A stretch of 64,000 nucleotides of DNA from Lepidostoma basale (taxonomy: Eukaryota > Arthropoda > Insecta > Trichoptera > Lepidostomatidae): positions 806,001 through 870,000 of the forward strand of contig JAHDVF020001569.1 of NCBI GenBank assembly GCA_022606425.2, in the 5' to 3' direction. The notes beneath the pieces are model-generated. The model had not been told where the DNA came from, did no database searches, and worked only from the letters and a program-made list of their open reading frames with translations. The first letter of the stretch is position 1, and each line of letters starts with the position of its first letter. Of the stretch, positions 23,261-35,019 are shown one piece after another. The position numbers and the translations under genes are program-made.

Positions 23261-23559
23261 TAGTGTGGAAACAGACGCGGCAGTCAATTATGAACAGTAG
23301 CCAAGAAGTCTGGAAGGGGTTGTAGGTGCGAGCTAAGCAAAGGGTTGGCCCAACAGTGGACTGGCGGTCAACCCTACCGATACAATCTCTCGCGTGTCCA
23401 ATACTGGGGGAGGTTGGTATGGTCCGATGTATCGATTACGAGCGATTCTAAGAACAACCCTATGCAAAATTTAACAATCTAAATACTAAGTATCGCGTAT
23501 TCATTGATCGGTTGGTTGATTCTTGGAACTTGGGACTAGGATCTTCTGGCTTACGGAGG

Positions 23560-23700
23560 TTCAGCTCATATGGCTATTGGACAGCTGAAAATCTACCTCA
23601 CAGGAGGAACAACACTCTGGAGAACAGAACACATAGGTCTACAACAAGTTTTAAATAAATAAATTTCTTCCTTCAAGGAAGAAGAAGAAGAATAAGGTAT
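23560..23700 (+). mobile_element. LINE 3' end scrap with (GAA)n tail
   Basis: CCTCACAGGAGGAACAACAC and AGGTCTACAACAAG followed by GAAGAAGAAGAATAAG. Matches the 3' end at 42000-42080 in reverse. Confidence 0.5.
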
Positions 23701-24256
23701 AAATAATAATTTGTATATCTATAATAGTGTGAAATATACGTAAGGATTTTTTAAGAGTAGATTAAATGTGGTCTGGGCATCTCCTTTCCTTTGCTCCATT
23801 CAGAAATATAAGTTAACGCCAGTCCCGAATGGATGAGTATAGGCTTAGGAAGTGCAAGAGTGAATTTGGCGGAAGGGTGCCGCTGCGTCCTAAAACACTT
23901 GTGTGGCGGTCATACATATTGATCAATTGATTGATAGAGTATTAAATTTATACCACAAGTAAAGTATACTTATAATAATTTATTTACCATATATTACATT
24001 ATAGAATGTTAGAAAACCCCAAGGCTGTGTGGAGTATGGCGAGGTTTCCGGTCGCGGAGTGCGGCAATATCGCATACAGATTACACTTACTACTCCGAGC
24101 CCGGCACACTCTACGATAACATACACCGACGTGTTGTCATAGCGGAGTTATCTCCTTCGAACCGTCATCCACAGTAACAGAGGGGATATCCAAACATTAA
24201 TTTAACAAGCATCGTTATATTACGAACTAATCTAAAGTTTTTAAAACATATTTATA

Positions 24257-24715
24257 TTAACCCCTAACCGCATACTGGCTCATATATGATCCAAAATAAT
24301 CTTTCGCCATAAAAAATAACAAAATAATAAAATATGTCTTGCTTCTAGCAATAATACTAATGTTTTATCTATGATCCGCGTTACGAGTTGTCAAACTTCT
24401 TGCTAGACGTCTCTGGTTGTACTAGATGTGCGTTCGACTGTTTCCAACTGTCGGTTTATGATTTTCTGTACAAACGTAATATTCAAAATTATTTTCATTA
24501 GGTAAGTAATAAAATGATCACTTTTATATAAACTTATGGATAATATTGTGTTAAATCTAGGGATAAAAAGGGGAAGACCTAGAAATATTTTTTTGTATTT
24601 TATGTAGGAAAAAATAATTTATTTGAAAAATAAAAAAATACGTGTCGTTTTTTTTCATCATTTACACATCATACATTTTTTTTTAATTAAAAAAAATCAT
24701 GCAGTAAGGGGTTAA
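24257..24715. mobile_element. piggyBac-like MITE
   Basis: TTAA (24257-24260) followed by CCCCTAACCGCAT at the left. The right end reversed is TTAA (24712-24715) with CCCCTTACTGCAT. TTAA sites with CCC-starting termini are the piggyBac signature. The 451-bp interior has no transposase. Confidence 0.6.
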
Positions 24716-24739
24716 AAAATATAATATCCGTAACACAGA

Positions 24740-24950
24740 CATAAAAAAAACTCGCGAAATAGAAGATATCATTCGGTGGAGTAGATCCACAAGAAGATAC
24801 TGGAGGGACCATGTAGCCAGAATGGATAGTGATAGACCCGCATACACAACCGCTTACGAAATCCTTTCCGGACACTGTCTATCTGGAAGACCACGTAACA
24901 TATGGAGGGACAGCTGGTCCTCAGTGTCACAGATCGTCAGATCAGTTTAA
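24740..24950 (+). mobile_element. LINE C-terminal fragment
   Basis: Frame reads TREIEDIIRWSRSTRRYWRD, HVARMDSDRPAYTTAYEI and SGRPRNIWRDSW. Same class as 25460-25740 and 42000-42300. Confidence 0.6.
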
Positions 24951-24971
24951 AAAATAATAATATTGATTGAC

Positions 24972-25402
24972 GGCCTCCTTGGCAGAGTTGCAACAGCTAT
25001 GACTGCCACGCCGAAGGTCCCAGGTTTGTGGAAAAAAAATCTATAATTCTCACACTATAATTAATGTTTTTAATTGAAATTTCTTGGAAGAAGTTCATTT
25101 TAAATAATGAAAACAAAAAAAGATTGACATGAATGGTTTGATGTAGGTACCAGAAGATGGCAGCAAGCTGCCGAAACCGGTCGAACATAAACACAAGTGG
25201 AAGCACACTATATACTCGTACATAATAATAAAGAAATTTTGTATAATTTTTATTTTGTTTTCATTATTCTCACGCTATCTTTGGTCTGGAAGAATTCACG
25301 TAACAATAAAAAAAATGGCGATAGACTAGCTACCTATCACGTGTCACGAGAATCAATAGCTAAAAAGTTGTATACAGTAATTGGCAAAGCGACGGAAAAC
25401 TA
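24972..25402 (+). mobile_element. tRNA-derived SINE, family 1, split by hairpin element
   Basis: The head at 24978 (CTTGGCAGAGTTG...CCGAAGGTCCCAGGTT) and the body at 25266-25402 (TCTTTGGTCTGG, ATTCACGTAACAATAAA, GCTAAAAAGTTGTATACAG) are separated by a 208-bp insert. Confidence 0.75.
25058..25265 (+). mobile_element. Penelope-like hairpin element inserted in SINE
   Basis: A 208-bp insert with a near-perfect 12-bp duplication ATTCTCAC[A/G]CTA (25046-25057 and 25266-25277). The core CAGAAGA, stem GGCAGC/GCTGCC and GAAACCGGTC lie at 25151-25182. The subterminal ATGAAAACAAAA is inverted at the other end. Confidence 0.7.
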
Positions 25403-25459
25403 CAGCATTAAAAACCCACGTGGCATCCCAAGAACCAGCAAAGATGTTGTTATACTTGG

Positions 25460-25740
25460 TGTAAACCAATCTTTAGGATGCTTTGGAATATACGCGAGGT
25501 AGAGGATGTCGTTAGGTGGGGAAGGCAAAGGAGAAGATACTGGTATGCAGGCGTGAAGAGAATGGATTCATCCAAGCTCCCTCTCATTGTGTTGCACGGG
25601 CAAACCCAAGGTAGACGACCCCCGGGCAGACTACCAAAGAGATGGATCGACAGCTGGGACAGCCATTCTGGTCGACCTCGCAGGAGGCCAATTCCACTTT
25701 AGAAACAAACCACAAGAAGACTAAGAAGAAGAAGATATAA
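25460..25740 (+). mobile_element. LINE C-terminal fragment with (GAA)n tail
   Basis: Reads IREVEDVVRWGRQRRRYWYA, GRRPPGRLPKRWIDSWDSH and SGRPRRRPIPL, a stop, then an (AAGAAG)n tail to about 25738. Confidence 0.65.
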
Positions 25741-26496
25741 TAAGATTTGCTTAAATTATCGCGATTAGTTAATATTATCTGACATTGGACATAAATCAAC
25801 CATAAGATGAAGACTGCGAAGAAATCAGAAACGGTCGGTAGCAAATATAGTATACTTATTAAGTTATTCTCTGACGTCAACAATACATATTTTCAATTGA
25901 AAATTACCAATCAACTTAACAATGCTACTACACAATATGAAAATGTGAAATAAAGTATGCTAAGAAATAACGGAATTAAGAAATATTATATTATATAGGT
26001 ACTGATGTATAGGTGTATCGGTTTCGAGAATAAGATTTTTTCATTACAAATAATGTTCCAACAAATTTGTTTACACAGTTGGAAACACGTATGAAAAAAA
26101 AAATTGGATTGCATAATGTCCTAGTAATGCATATTTTTGCTTATTTCGCGTCGTTTCCAAGAAGACAGTTAGTTGTATTGTATGCGTATTACTGAAACAA
26201 TCTGCCTAATAATATCTATATACGAGTATATATAAAACAAAGTCGTGTTAGTTATACCATTTATAACTCAAGAACGTCTGGGCCGATTTTGATGATCTTT
26301 GATTTGTTGGATTTGTCTCCGTCCCGAATAGCAGAATAACTGTTAAAACACCGGAAAAATGTTGTATATCACAAGGTGCTTCGATGAAGGTAATCCACCC
26401 GAGTGCATCCCATCCAGCAAATATAATAGTTTAACCGAAAGTAGTGCAGCAATGCTACGCGAATCATTACGATTCGCTTCAATAAAGCAAATACCT

Positions 26497-26860
26497 TGCT
26501 AACTAACCATCACGCCATTTCAGACAGAGAGGATGGATCGCCACAATGCACTGTCCTGGCATACCTCTCGGGTTTCCTCTACATTCATACATCGTACCCT
26601 TTTAGTGATTGATTATTTTAGTCATGCAATGTTTTCCTCGGTCATCCTCGGCTTCTTTTTCCACTCACGCTGCTTGTGTTCAACTTTTTAACCATTCTAC
26701 TCTCATTCATTCGATCCATATGTCCAAATCATCTCAGGGATCTTTTTTTAATTTTATTCATGATGCAGTCATCTGCTTTACATTTCTTTCTTATTTCAAC
26801 GTTCGGTATTCTATCATACAACGTTTCCGTACAACAACACAACCGTACATACAACGTATC
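26497..26860 (-). mobile_element. (GTTA)n-tail LINE 3' fragment
   Basis: Begins GCTAACTAACCATCACGCCATTTC and continues as the reverse complement of the C-terminal and KGSLRWFGHM region. Its inner end is near 26860. A plus-strand copy follows at 27300. Confidence 0.65.
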
Positions 26861-27299
26861 CCTTGCGGCTACGTTTTCATTTTGATAATTGCACATTTAT
26901 TAAACTTGATTAATTTTGAGTATACATTTTAACTTAATAAATAACTGAATTTAATTCAGTTAATAAGTTGACACAGCATTTATTGATTCTGTGGCGGTAC
27001 GAAGCTAGCTTGTAACGTATAAATGTGAGTAAACATACACTTCTACGTTGTAGTGCTGGTGAATGCAATTGAAGCGAGAGTAATAAAAAAAAAAAAAAAA
27101 ACAAACCTTGATTTAAGTAACAAAGAAAGGAAAAGTAAAATACTAACAGATATTTTAAAAGGTCTTATGGATTAATAGGAAATGATAGTCAATGGTTTCT
27201 TAAACGAATTTAAAAAAATCATTACATACCTAATTAAATTTAAAAATAAAGCCGAAATATTATTATTGCAAAAAAATATACATCTAGTGAAGCAAATAT

Positions 27300-27705
27300 A
27301 GCAGTGTAGTTCTAGTGGCAACCATTATGTATAGGAGTGAAGCTTCTATTTTGCAGAATGATCGAAGTAGGATAAATGCCGTAGAAATTAGACCGCTCAG
27401 AAGAATGTGTGGAAAAACAATGCACGAACGAGGAAATAACAAAGGAATGTAAAGGCAGAATAAATGGTCACTAATATGGTTTTTAAATAGACGGCCAAGG
27501 AAAACATGACATGACCAAATGAATCAATTATTAAAGGGCGGCTTTATTCGAAGTCGGAACAATCGACGAGCGTGTGTGTCAAGGTGTATGAATGTGGAAG
27601 ACGCGCAAGAGTTTTTCCAGGATAGAACGGTGTGGCGGTCCACCCTCTCTACCTACCCCTTCGGAGAAACGGCGTGATGGTTAGTTAGTTAATTAAAAAA
27701 GACAA
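27300..27705 (+). mobile_element. (GTTA)n-tail LINE 3' fragment
   Basis: Reads through the RT end (TEANIAV-like), the INAVEI motif and RRACVSRCMNVEDAQEF-like segments to ACGGCGTGATGGTTAGTTAGTTAA. It has internal deletions in the middle (around 27480). Confidence 0.7.
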
Positions 27706-27824
27706 TTTCATCGTTTATTTTCATTCCAATTCCATAGACAAGAAAATTCAAATTTGAAAGCTGATTGCAAAATAATTAGAAGAACGTTCGGACAATTTAA
27801 AAAATTAAATTCGAGCACAACGCA

Positions 27825-27980
27825 GAGATGGTAGGCATTTCCGGTGCGCGCCAAAAGATGGCGCCGCGGCGGGAGTTTTTCCACGAAATGTGGCGCCGAT
27901 GCCTCGTGCAATTTGCTTCTGGCAAATTCACACACACACGCGCACGCCCATAAGCCGGCCGTGTCGAGGCGTAATGGTAT
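27825..27980. promoter_or_regulatory. CpG-rich non-repetitive block
   Basis: GGTGCGCGCCAAAAGATGGC and neighbours form a GC-rich island beside a (CA)n run. AAGATGGCG resembles a YY1-type motif. No ORF of note. Confidence 0.25.
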
Positions 27981-28194
27981 CAAGGCATGAAAGAGTCACT
28001 AAACAATTCCCAACAATCTCCAAATTAGGCGTGAACGACACAGTGAAGGCGCAAAGTGGCGGGAAAATTTAAAAACGAACGAGCCCATTCAGATAATTAA
28101 ATAAAACGCGATTTGAATGTAAAATATAAACAATTGAAAAAATTGACGTAAAATAAAAATCTACAACAACAACAAACCATCACTCAGTTTCTTC

Positions 28195-28320
28195 GAAACG
28201 GTACCTACTTATCAGCCCTCGGCAGTGGACTACAGAGGGCTGTTAAGTATGTATAAGTAACCGGTTTCGCTACCGCCCGAGCTTCGTCAGGGTTACAAGA
28301 ACATACGGTTTATTTATTAT
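28195..28320 (-). mobile_element. Penelope-like hairpin element
   Basis: Minus-strand core CTGACGA (28290-28284), GAAA (28268-28265), CCGG. The flanks GTAACC and GGTTAC can pair. It has a complete CUGANGA and GAAA set. Confidence 0.6.
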
Positions 28321-28397
28321 TTCGTCAACAACGATGTAACACTCCATATTAAATGATTAATACGAACGAACAGGCGCAACATTTCATTCACATAAAA

Positions 28398-28638
28398 CCT
28401 AGGTTCTCAAAGTGGGCGATAACGCCCCCTTGTGGACGTTTGAGTCTTTCAGGGGGGCAGTAGAAGACTCAGAAAAAATAGAGAGCGTGGGCAGATAAAA
28501 AAATATAGTCTAAAAAGACAAAAAAAAAACACAACCACTATTTTCCCGTTTTTGGAATAACTTTTATGGGAGGGGGGCGTTGAACGTTTATTTTTCTTGT
28601 AAAGGGGGCGGTGGCCCAGAAAAGATTGGAAACCTATG
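28398..28638. mobile_element. hAT-like MITE with 8-bp duplication
   Basis: TIRs CCTAGGTTCTC and CATAGGTTTCC (right end reversed). Flanks ACATAAAA (28390-28397) and ATATAAAA (28639-28646) agree at 7 of 8, as for hAT target duplications. It interrupts a MITE of the CATTCCCATAAAAT family. A partial inverted copy is at 36378-36490. Confidence 0.7.
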
Positions 28639-29484
28639 ATATAAAATATAATACAACTTCTATAAATCATACATTTTCATTCGTATGGTTTGTTTTCAAA
28701 AATACAGTGGTATAAAAACAAAGTACACAAGTGTTTTAAATTATTTTTAATAATGTCGCACCACAAATGAAGTGCTTCATACGAAAGTTAAATGTATCTT
28801 ATTTGTAATTAGATATATAAATAGCCTTCACTTTATATTATATAGATAATTATAAATGAAGGTAAGGTCTATCAGACGTGACTTAACGTTAATAAATGCA
28901 AATTATAAACATACCTTTAATATATTTAAAAAAATATATTATATATTCATTCAAATTGCTATCGGTGTGAAAAAAGGTAAGTTACAAAATAAAAATACGA
29001 TAATGGGCTTTAATATTTTAAGGCTTATGTCTAGAATTCGATTTCCCACGAAAGCTGATCAAAGGCACATATCTGCACAAAGAATCCGCCATAGATGAAA
29101 CCCGATTTCCAATGTGTGTGATATACAAGATGGCATTTGCAAAATAAACAGACGCTCATCCAAAGAGTGTGCGGAACACTCTGTTATCTGGGATAATCAA
29201 AACCTATTTATGGATTTGCCGATAAGATAAACAAAATAGTGATAAGTACGAAAACAACAGAGGTCCAAACCACAAAATAATAAAAAATTTGCGATAGAAA
29301 GATCCTGTTCAGAGTTTACGGGTATGATGCTAGATTGATCTCGAGACATCCCAAAATGACATTAAACAAATTAATAAATACTACACAACGGTTTTCCCCG
29401 ATAACTCATATTCTAGCAGTAAGGTCTTTTTGGGTAACTTAGAATTTGAGCATCCACAGCTTGCCCCCCCTCAATTTATCAAAA

Positions 29485-29610
29485 GACCGCTAAAAAAAAC
29501 AGTGTGAGAATTAGTTTTATTTTTCTCACACTGTCATCGCCGTAAATCGAACCTAGGAGCTTTTGTGTAGCAGCCATAGCAGTTGCTACGAAGGCTGTCA
29601 ATTATGTTTA
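29485..29610 (-). mobile_element. tRNA-derived SINE, family 1 variant
   Basis: CTCACACTGTCATCGCCGTA, AATCGAACCTAGGAGC and TTGCTACGAAGGCTGTCAAT match head and B box regions with many differences. Older subfamily. Confidence 0.5.
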
Positions 29611-29999
29611 CTTCTTTTTAAACGTATTCCTCACGACTGAGAGTCGTGTCCATTCTGTAAGCCATCCACCATGGCTCGCTCCTGTCACTGGACAATCTCC
29701 AGACTGCAGCTACTGAGAGGCCAGTCACCACCCTGATTTGATAGGACTAGTAGCTCGGTGGCCGTCCATTTGGTCACTTACTATCTACATTGCCCATTAT
29801 TATTTAAACTAATAATGAATTATTCTTCGTCTTCTTCTGGGCGCTACATCCCGGTGTGTCTCTTCTGTTCCTCCTTTCATTTCCCGCCCACGAGTCCGCT
29901 TCCCATTTAATCCCGTTTCTTTTTTTTTCCTTGTATATATTTTGTATAGAAATATTTTAAGTGTTTATAGTGTTATCTGCATGTTAGGCGGGACATAGA

Positions 30000-30165
30000 G
30001 GAAAATATCAGTAGATTAAATGTGGTCTGGTCCCTCTTGATTTCTTTAATACATTTTTTTTCTAACGTAAGTCCCGCAAGGACGAGTGACGGGCCTAGGG
30101 ATTGAATGAGCGAAGCTGACGAAAGGCGCCGTTCGCCTATAATACCTTCCTCTATGTCTTATGTC
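30000..30165. repeat. short dispersed repeat (AGATTAAATGTGGTCTGG)
   Basis: Shares AGTAGATTAAATGTGGTCTG and a following GTAAGTCCCG.A.GGAC segment with 23755-23930, and in reverse with 43925-44100 and 34335-34440. Family unknown; may be a SINE or MITE of about 170 bp. Confidence 0.5.
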
Positions 30166-30300
30166 CTATCTTGGTGTGGGATTTGGCCTCCTTCACAACA
30201 GTCCTCCACTGGTTCCTATCCCTGGCCATCCCTCTCCATTCTCCAGATCATTCAAGTTTCTTCCAGCAATGAATTATAATCCTTGTTTCTAATAATGAAT
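30165..30300 (-). mobile_element. LINE C-terminal scrap
   Basis: The minus strand reads EWRGMARDRNQWRTVVKEAK-like residues, a motif common at the C terminus of RTE-like ORFs. Confidence 0.45.
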
Positions 30301-30849
30301 AATAATAAAAAAATATTTAAACAATCTTTACTCTTATGTACTATGAAGAAAGTCAATCGCAATTGACTAGTTTTGACGTTAGATTGCCAAAGCGTGTTTT
30401 CGATTCGTAGAACCATCTTGGCAAACCGCACTCATCGGAATACTGGTGTGTATAATGATGTTATATTGAAGTTGATATTACGAACGGCCTTGGCAAACTG
30501 GTAATCCCCGTACTGGCTGGGTGCAGTATGTCGGCGTTACTGTACCGGCCTCCCCTCTCGCCCCCCACTCCGGCACATCCTCCCATACAGCCAGACCAGA
30601 GCAAACAGACCTGTCAAAAGTGTTTCCGATTTATCTCGGAAATGCCACGCATTCCGAGGCGGCGAGGACACAACACACCCAGAGTTTCGACAGATAAAAA
30701 TCCAACTTTAATAATATTTCAATACAACACAAAATTTTAATTAAAACAGCACTGGTACTACAGCTGTAAAACAAATGTCGGAACATCCATAGATAGCCCA
30801 TGCACCACAGATCTTGACTGGGTGAGCTTAGTCGACTTCAATTTAAATG

Positions 30850-31090
30850 TCTTTTTTTTCTTCTTCTTCACTTTTGGTAGACTCAGGAGTCTGTTAATTC
30901 AGACGGGTTCTCTTGAGACGCTGAACTCCAGTTTTCTCTACCGTTTCGGGGGTCTTCCTGGTCGGCGTTGTCCGTTTGGCGTTCCATGGAGAGCTATGTA
31001 TGGTATTCTATTTGAGCTCATTCTTTCTAAATGTTGATGCCAGTATCGCCGTCTTTGACGTCCCCATCTGACCACATCTTCGACCTCGTA
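30850..31090 (-). mobile_element. RTE-like LINE 3' end with (GAA)n tail
   Basis: The plus strand TTCTTCTTC...GGTAGACTCAGGAGTCTG and CGTTTCGGGGGTCTTCCTGG is the reverse of the segment at 49755-49912. Related ends occur at 2240-2390, 23585-23700 and 25460-25740. Confidence 0.6.
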
Positions 31091-31789
31091 AATTTACAAA
31101 ATAGAATCAAATTTTATAATAATTAGAAATATCCTTGAGATTAACACCAAGATGGATAGTATTATATAAACAAACAAAGGGGAAAAAGTATCTAGAATTT
31201 AAATTGACGAAATAAAATAATAATAATTAAATTGAAACCCTCATTGGCAGATTCGAAGGTGTAGTTGTATCCAGATGAAGAGGTCATGGGTTTGATTTCC
31301 GGGGGAATATATCAGGATGGTAATTAAAGCAAAAAAAATAAAGTTTCAGTATTGCTATAATTGTGATTTCATAAATGTTTCCGGGATTAAGTCTGGAGCG
31401 ATGAAATAAAATCCGGCAATATGGCGAGCACGTGACTAAAAATCAGTTCTGAGTAATTTAATGTTTGTTGTTACCATTGATGAACTGAATCATCCCGAAG
31501 ATAGTGTTTGAAAACATCAGCACTCATGGCTTTTAAAAAATAACATAGATAAATAATGAGGCATTAGATCTGGCACACAGGATGTGAGTCAGAAGACAAA
31601 TGAAAAAATAATGTGTTTAAACACCCATGTAATGTTGGAGAACATGATTCATTGCGTCTATTTTGTACGATATATCGGCGAATGCGGTTTGCGAACACTA
31701 CGTTGGTTTTTAATTCCTTTTTATGTGTACACACATGAATATGATAAGTGTAATATAGAGTACGGATGATAAAAAAATAATGTTACTTA

Positions 31790-32163
31790 AAACTAACTAA
31801 CCTCCACGCCATTTCCCCGGAGCGGTAGACAGAGAGAAAGGATCGCCACAATGCTCTGTCCTGGCATACCTCTCAGGATTCCTCTACATTCATACATCGT
31901 ACCATGCACGCACGTCGATTATTCCGACTTCAAATGTGGCCGCCTTTTAGTAAGTGATTCATTTGGTCATGCCAGGTTTTCCTCGGTCGTCCTCGGCTTC
32001 TTTTTCCACTCACGCTGCTTGTGTACAACTTTTTAACCATTTTATTCTCATCCATTCGTTCCATATGTCCAAACCATCTCAGGGATCCTTTTTCATTTTA
32101 TCCATGATGCAGTCATCTGCCTTACATTTATTTCTTATTTCATCGTTCGGTATTCTATCATAC
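31790..32163 (-). mobile_element. (GTTA)n-tail LINE 3' fragment, abutting another LINE
   Basis: Starts AACTAACTAACCTCCACGCC and runs to TTCGGTATTCTATCATA. There it joins directly to a plus-strand (TGATT)n-tail LINE without spacer, a chimeric junction at about 32163. Confidence 0.65.
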
Positions 32164-32510
32164 GTTCGGCTTTTTGTCCCTGGTAGATATCTCCGACAGC
32201 GACAGCATATATTGTTTAACCCACCGGTCGCCAGAATCAACCTGCCTCTGGTGACACCGGTGGGAAGAGCAATTAATCTGCTGAACGCGGTCTCCTCGGA
32301 GATCGACGTCTTTCATATTATTGAAAGTACGTTCAGAAGGCAAATACTCTTAATTCTGGAGAGTATCCTGTCTTCCTAATATCGAACCTTCTCTCATGCG
32401 TTTCTGGTAGTATACTATACACAATCTATTATTTTACCTGTTCTCAACAGATGCCCTAAAAATTAATTGTGTAATGTCTGTTGATGAAATAAACTGATTT
32501 GATTTGATTA
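32164..32510 (+). mobile_element. (TGATT)n-tail LINE 3' end
   Basis: Encodes VRLFVPGRYLRQRQHILFNP then LVTPVGRAINLLNAVSSEID, then the UTR and a GATTTGATTTGATT tail. Joined on its left to an inverted (GTTA)n-tail LINE. Confidence 0.72.
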
Positions 32511-32549
32511 TTTAGATAACGAATTGTGATTTAATTTATGTTAATTATT

Positions 32550-32826
32550 GTTTTGGCATTCACTTTGTGGTAGGACATGATTAAATTGTAAATAAAACAC
32601 TTGTTTTTCACCACTTGAGTATTATATTTTACACGATTAGTTTCGGAAGCTACAGATGCTTCCATCTACAGGTTTCAATGTAAACTGATGAGTTGATGAT
32701 AAACTGATGAGTTATAAACTGATGACTGATGAGTGAGTCTATATTGAAACCTGTAGATGAAAGTTATATTGAAACCTGTAGAACTAGTCGTGTAAAATAT
32801 AATACTCAAGTGGTGAAAAACAAGTG
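32550..32826. mobile_element. Penelope-like hairpin element, foldback
   Basis: 44-bp arms (32599-32642 and 32783-32826) differ at one site. The core on the minus strand is CTGTAGA, GGAAGC/GCTTCC, GAAAC. The outer flank GGCATTCACTTTGTGG links it to the copies at 16080, 28760 and 60770. Confidence 0.65.
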
Positions 32827-33273
32827 ATTGAATTTGTTTGTGTGGTGATTCATTCGATTCTTGCTGTCGGTGTGTTGCGGCCGCGCGCGTGCTTGCACTG
32901 GATACGCTGGCAAGACACATATAGCACACATCCCATACGGGGATATTACAATATGAGTCATTGGGCTCCTTGCTCCTTGTCGCCTTTGTCCACCGCAACA
33001 ACCGCTTCTTTATGCACATGTGCCCATTCTCCGCTCATCTCGTGACTCATGCCGGAGGGAATGGCGCCCGACAACCGTTACACCAAAAGCGCGATGCCAA
33101 TATTTTTCAACAGCAATATCGGTCGTGACACAAATGCAATGGCAGCATTACGATAATGACATTCAGAAGTAATAACATAATCATTACATCAACAAGTCTA
33201 AACACACAGCTTCATGCAACCAGGTATATAAAATATCAAGGACAAATATAAAAACCATTAACTTTATATAATT

Positions 33274-33524
33274 GAAGACTACAGGGGAAAAACAAGGAAT
33301 GTCAGTCAAAATTCAAAATAAATGTAATAATGCCATCTAGCGGCATTTGTACGTATCTATCCACAGTAAAATTTTCATATTCAAAAATCATGTGTGTCAT
33401 CGACTATGGCCAGATAATCGATTGCTAATTGCTAAGAAATATATAGACTTTGATTTTCTTTATTTTAAATTTATTCAAATTAACCTTCTACTGACATTCC
33501 TTGTTTTTCCCCTTTAGTCTTCGT
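33274..33524. mobile_element. 250-bp MITE with 30-bp inverted ends
   Basis: GGGGAAAAACAAGGAATGTC at the left and its exact inverse at the right (33489-33524), with AT-rich DNA between. Family not identified. Confidence 0.6.
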
Positions 33525-33529
33525 AGTCC

Positions 33530-33912
33530 CTTAGTTACTAAGGTAATGACCATGGGTAGAGATGAGCGCCAAATAAATGTGGAGATGACTGGAACTGCGA
33601 TCAAGAATGTAAAGACTTTTGTTTACCTGGGGAGCAGTATTACATGGACAGTCGTATCCACCAGGCTAAACTTGCCTTCAACAAAAAGTCTAAAATATTC
33701 AAGTCCAACAACATAGACCTGAACCTCCGAAAACAACTTATAAAAACATTGGTGTGGAGTGTTTTAATGTACGGCTGCGAGACTTGGTGCCTGGGCTAAA
33801 GAGAGCGCAAAAGGCTGAAGGCCTTTGACATGTGGACCTTCCGACGAGTTGTCCATGTTTCTTGGAGTGACCACATTACAAATGAAGAAGTTCTCAGCAG
33901 AGTTGAAGATAG
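33530..33912 (+). mobile_element. RTE-like LINE RT-end fragment
   Basis: Frames read TFVYLGSSIT, RIHQAKLAFNKKSKIFKSNN and LIKTLVWSVLMYGCETWCLG, then RLKAFDMWTFRRVVHVSWSD and HITNEEVLSRVED. It breaks at about 33912 into an inverted LINE of another family. Confidence 0.7.
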
Positions 33913-34215
33913 TAGGCACGTTTTCGACCTTCCTCTATTTCTAGCTCCGTTTACGTCGTTTACATATACCTTCTTCACCATTCTGTCTTCACTCATCCTT
34001 TCCATGTGTCCAAACCATCTTAACGACCCTTTCATTATTTTGTTCATATCACTTTCATTCGCACCGCATTCACTTCTTATACTTGCATTTGATACTTTAT
34101 TATATACCGATTTACTACACATTCGTCTTAGAGATCTAATTTCTACTGCATTTATTCTACTTTCATCCTTCTTTTGCCAGTTCCATGTTTCACTTCCATA
34201 CATAAGGGTCGGCAC
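33912..34215 (-). mobile_element. (GTTA)n-tail LINE fragment
   Basis: The minus strand encodes MPTLMYGSETWNWQKKDESR, then SLRRMCSKSVYNKVSN and KGSLRWFGHMERMSEDRMVK, followed by YVNDVNGARNRGR. The 3' tail is lost at a junction with a plus-strand RTE-like fragment. One of the less decayed reading frames of the family. Confidence 0.7.
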
Positions 34216-35019
34216 TTATATATCGCAATAACCAATTTAATATGAATATAAACAATTGTAAATTGATGAACTAAAATGTTTTTTTTTATAGACCAAATAG
34301 TTTGATCTAAAGAATATTATTTTATTAAATAAAGCACAGAGGGACTCCGAGAGTTTATCAGAAGCTGTTTATAGGACGTAGTGCCGCCCTTTCGTCAGCT
34401 TTGCTCGTGGAATTCCTGGGCCCCTCCCCGATTCATGTGGGACTAACGTTAAATAGTTAATCAAAATAAAAATTAAAAAATAAAAAAATAAAAGCGAACT
34501 GTTGAAAAAAAAAATAAACAAATGCACAACGCCACAGAGATCGATGAAGAAACGAATAAAAGGTTTTCTGCATTGTAATTATACAAGATCAAATGCAATT
34601 CACGATCGCTACAAAAAGCACCTTCAACGATTGAACTATTATAGTGCCTATATTGCGAGCTGCATCCAAGGTTTTGCCAGACTCAAGAGCCCAGGGTATA
34701 TGGAAGTCGACAATAAAAAAAGAGAGACAATGACGTAAACACAAGTACGCGCACGTTTTCCTTGGTGTACTTTTCGCTACAATAATAATATAAAGATAAA
34801 GGCACGCTTGTTCCTTGGTCCTGAGGTCGTGATGTGCTCAAGTTATTCCCAAGGTGAAATTATTATGCAGTCCGAAGCATGTAGGTAATTGTTTTTGCAA
34901 AGCATTTTTATAAAACTACGTAAACAAAGAAGTTACTGTTTTTTTAATACAATTTATTTTGTCAATAATATTACTAATATATAATAATTTTATATATATA
35001 ATAATTTCAAATAAATAAA

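Noticed and set aside
27755..27775. TTTGAAAGCTGATT resembles the 3' half of the bantam microRNA
   Set aside because: Only 14 nt match, the seed half is absent and no hairpin partner is seen nearby.
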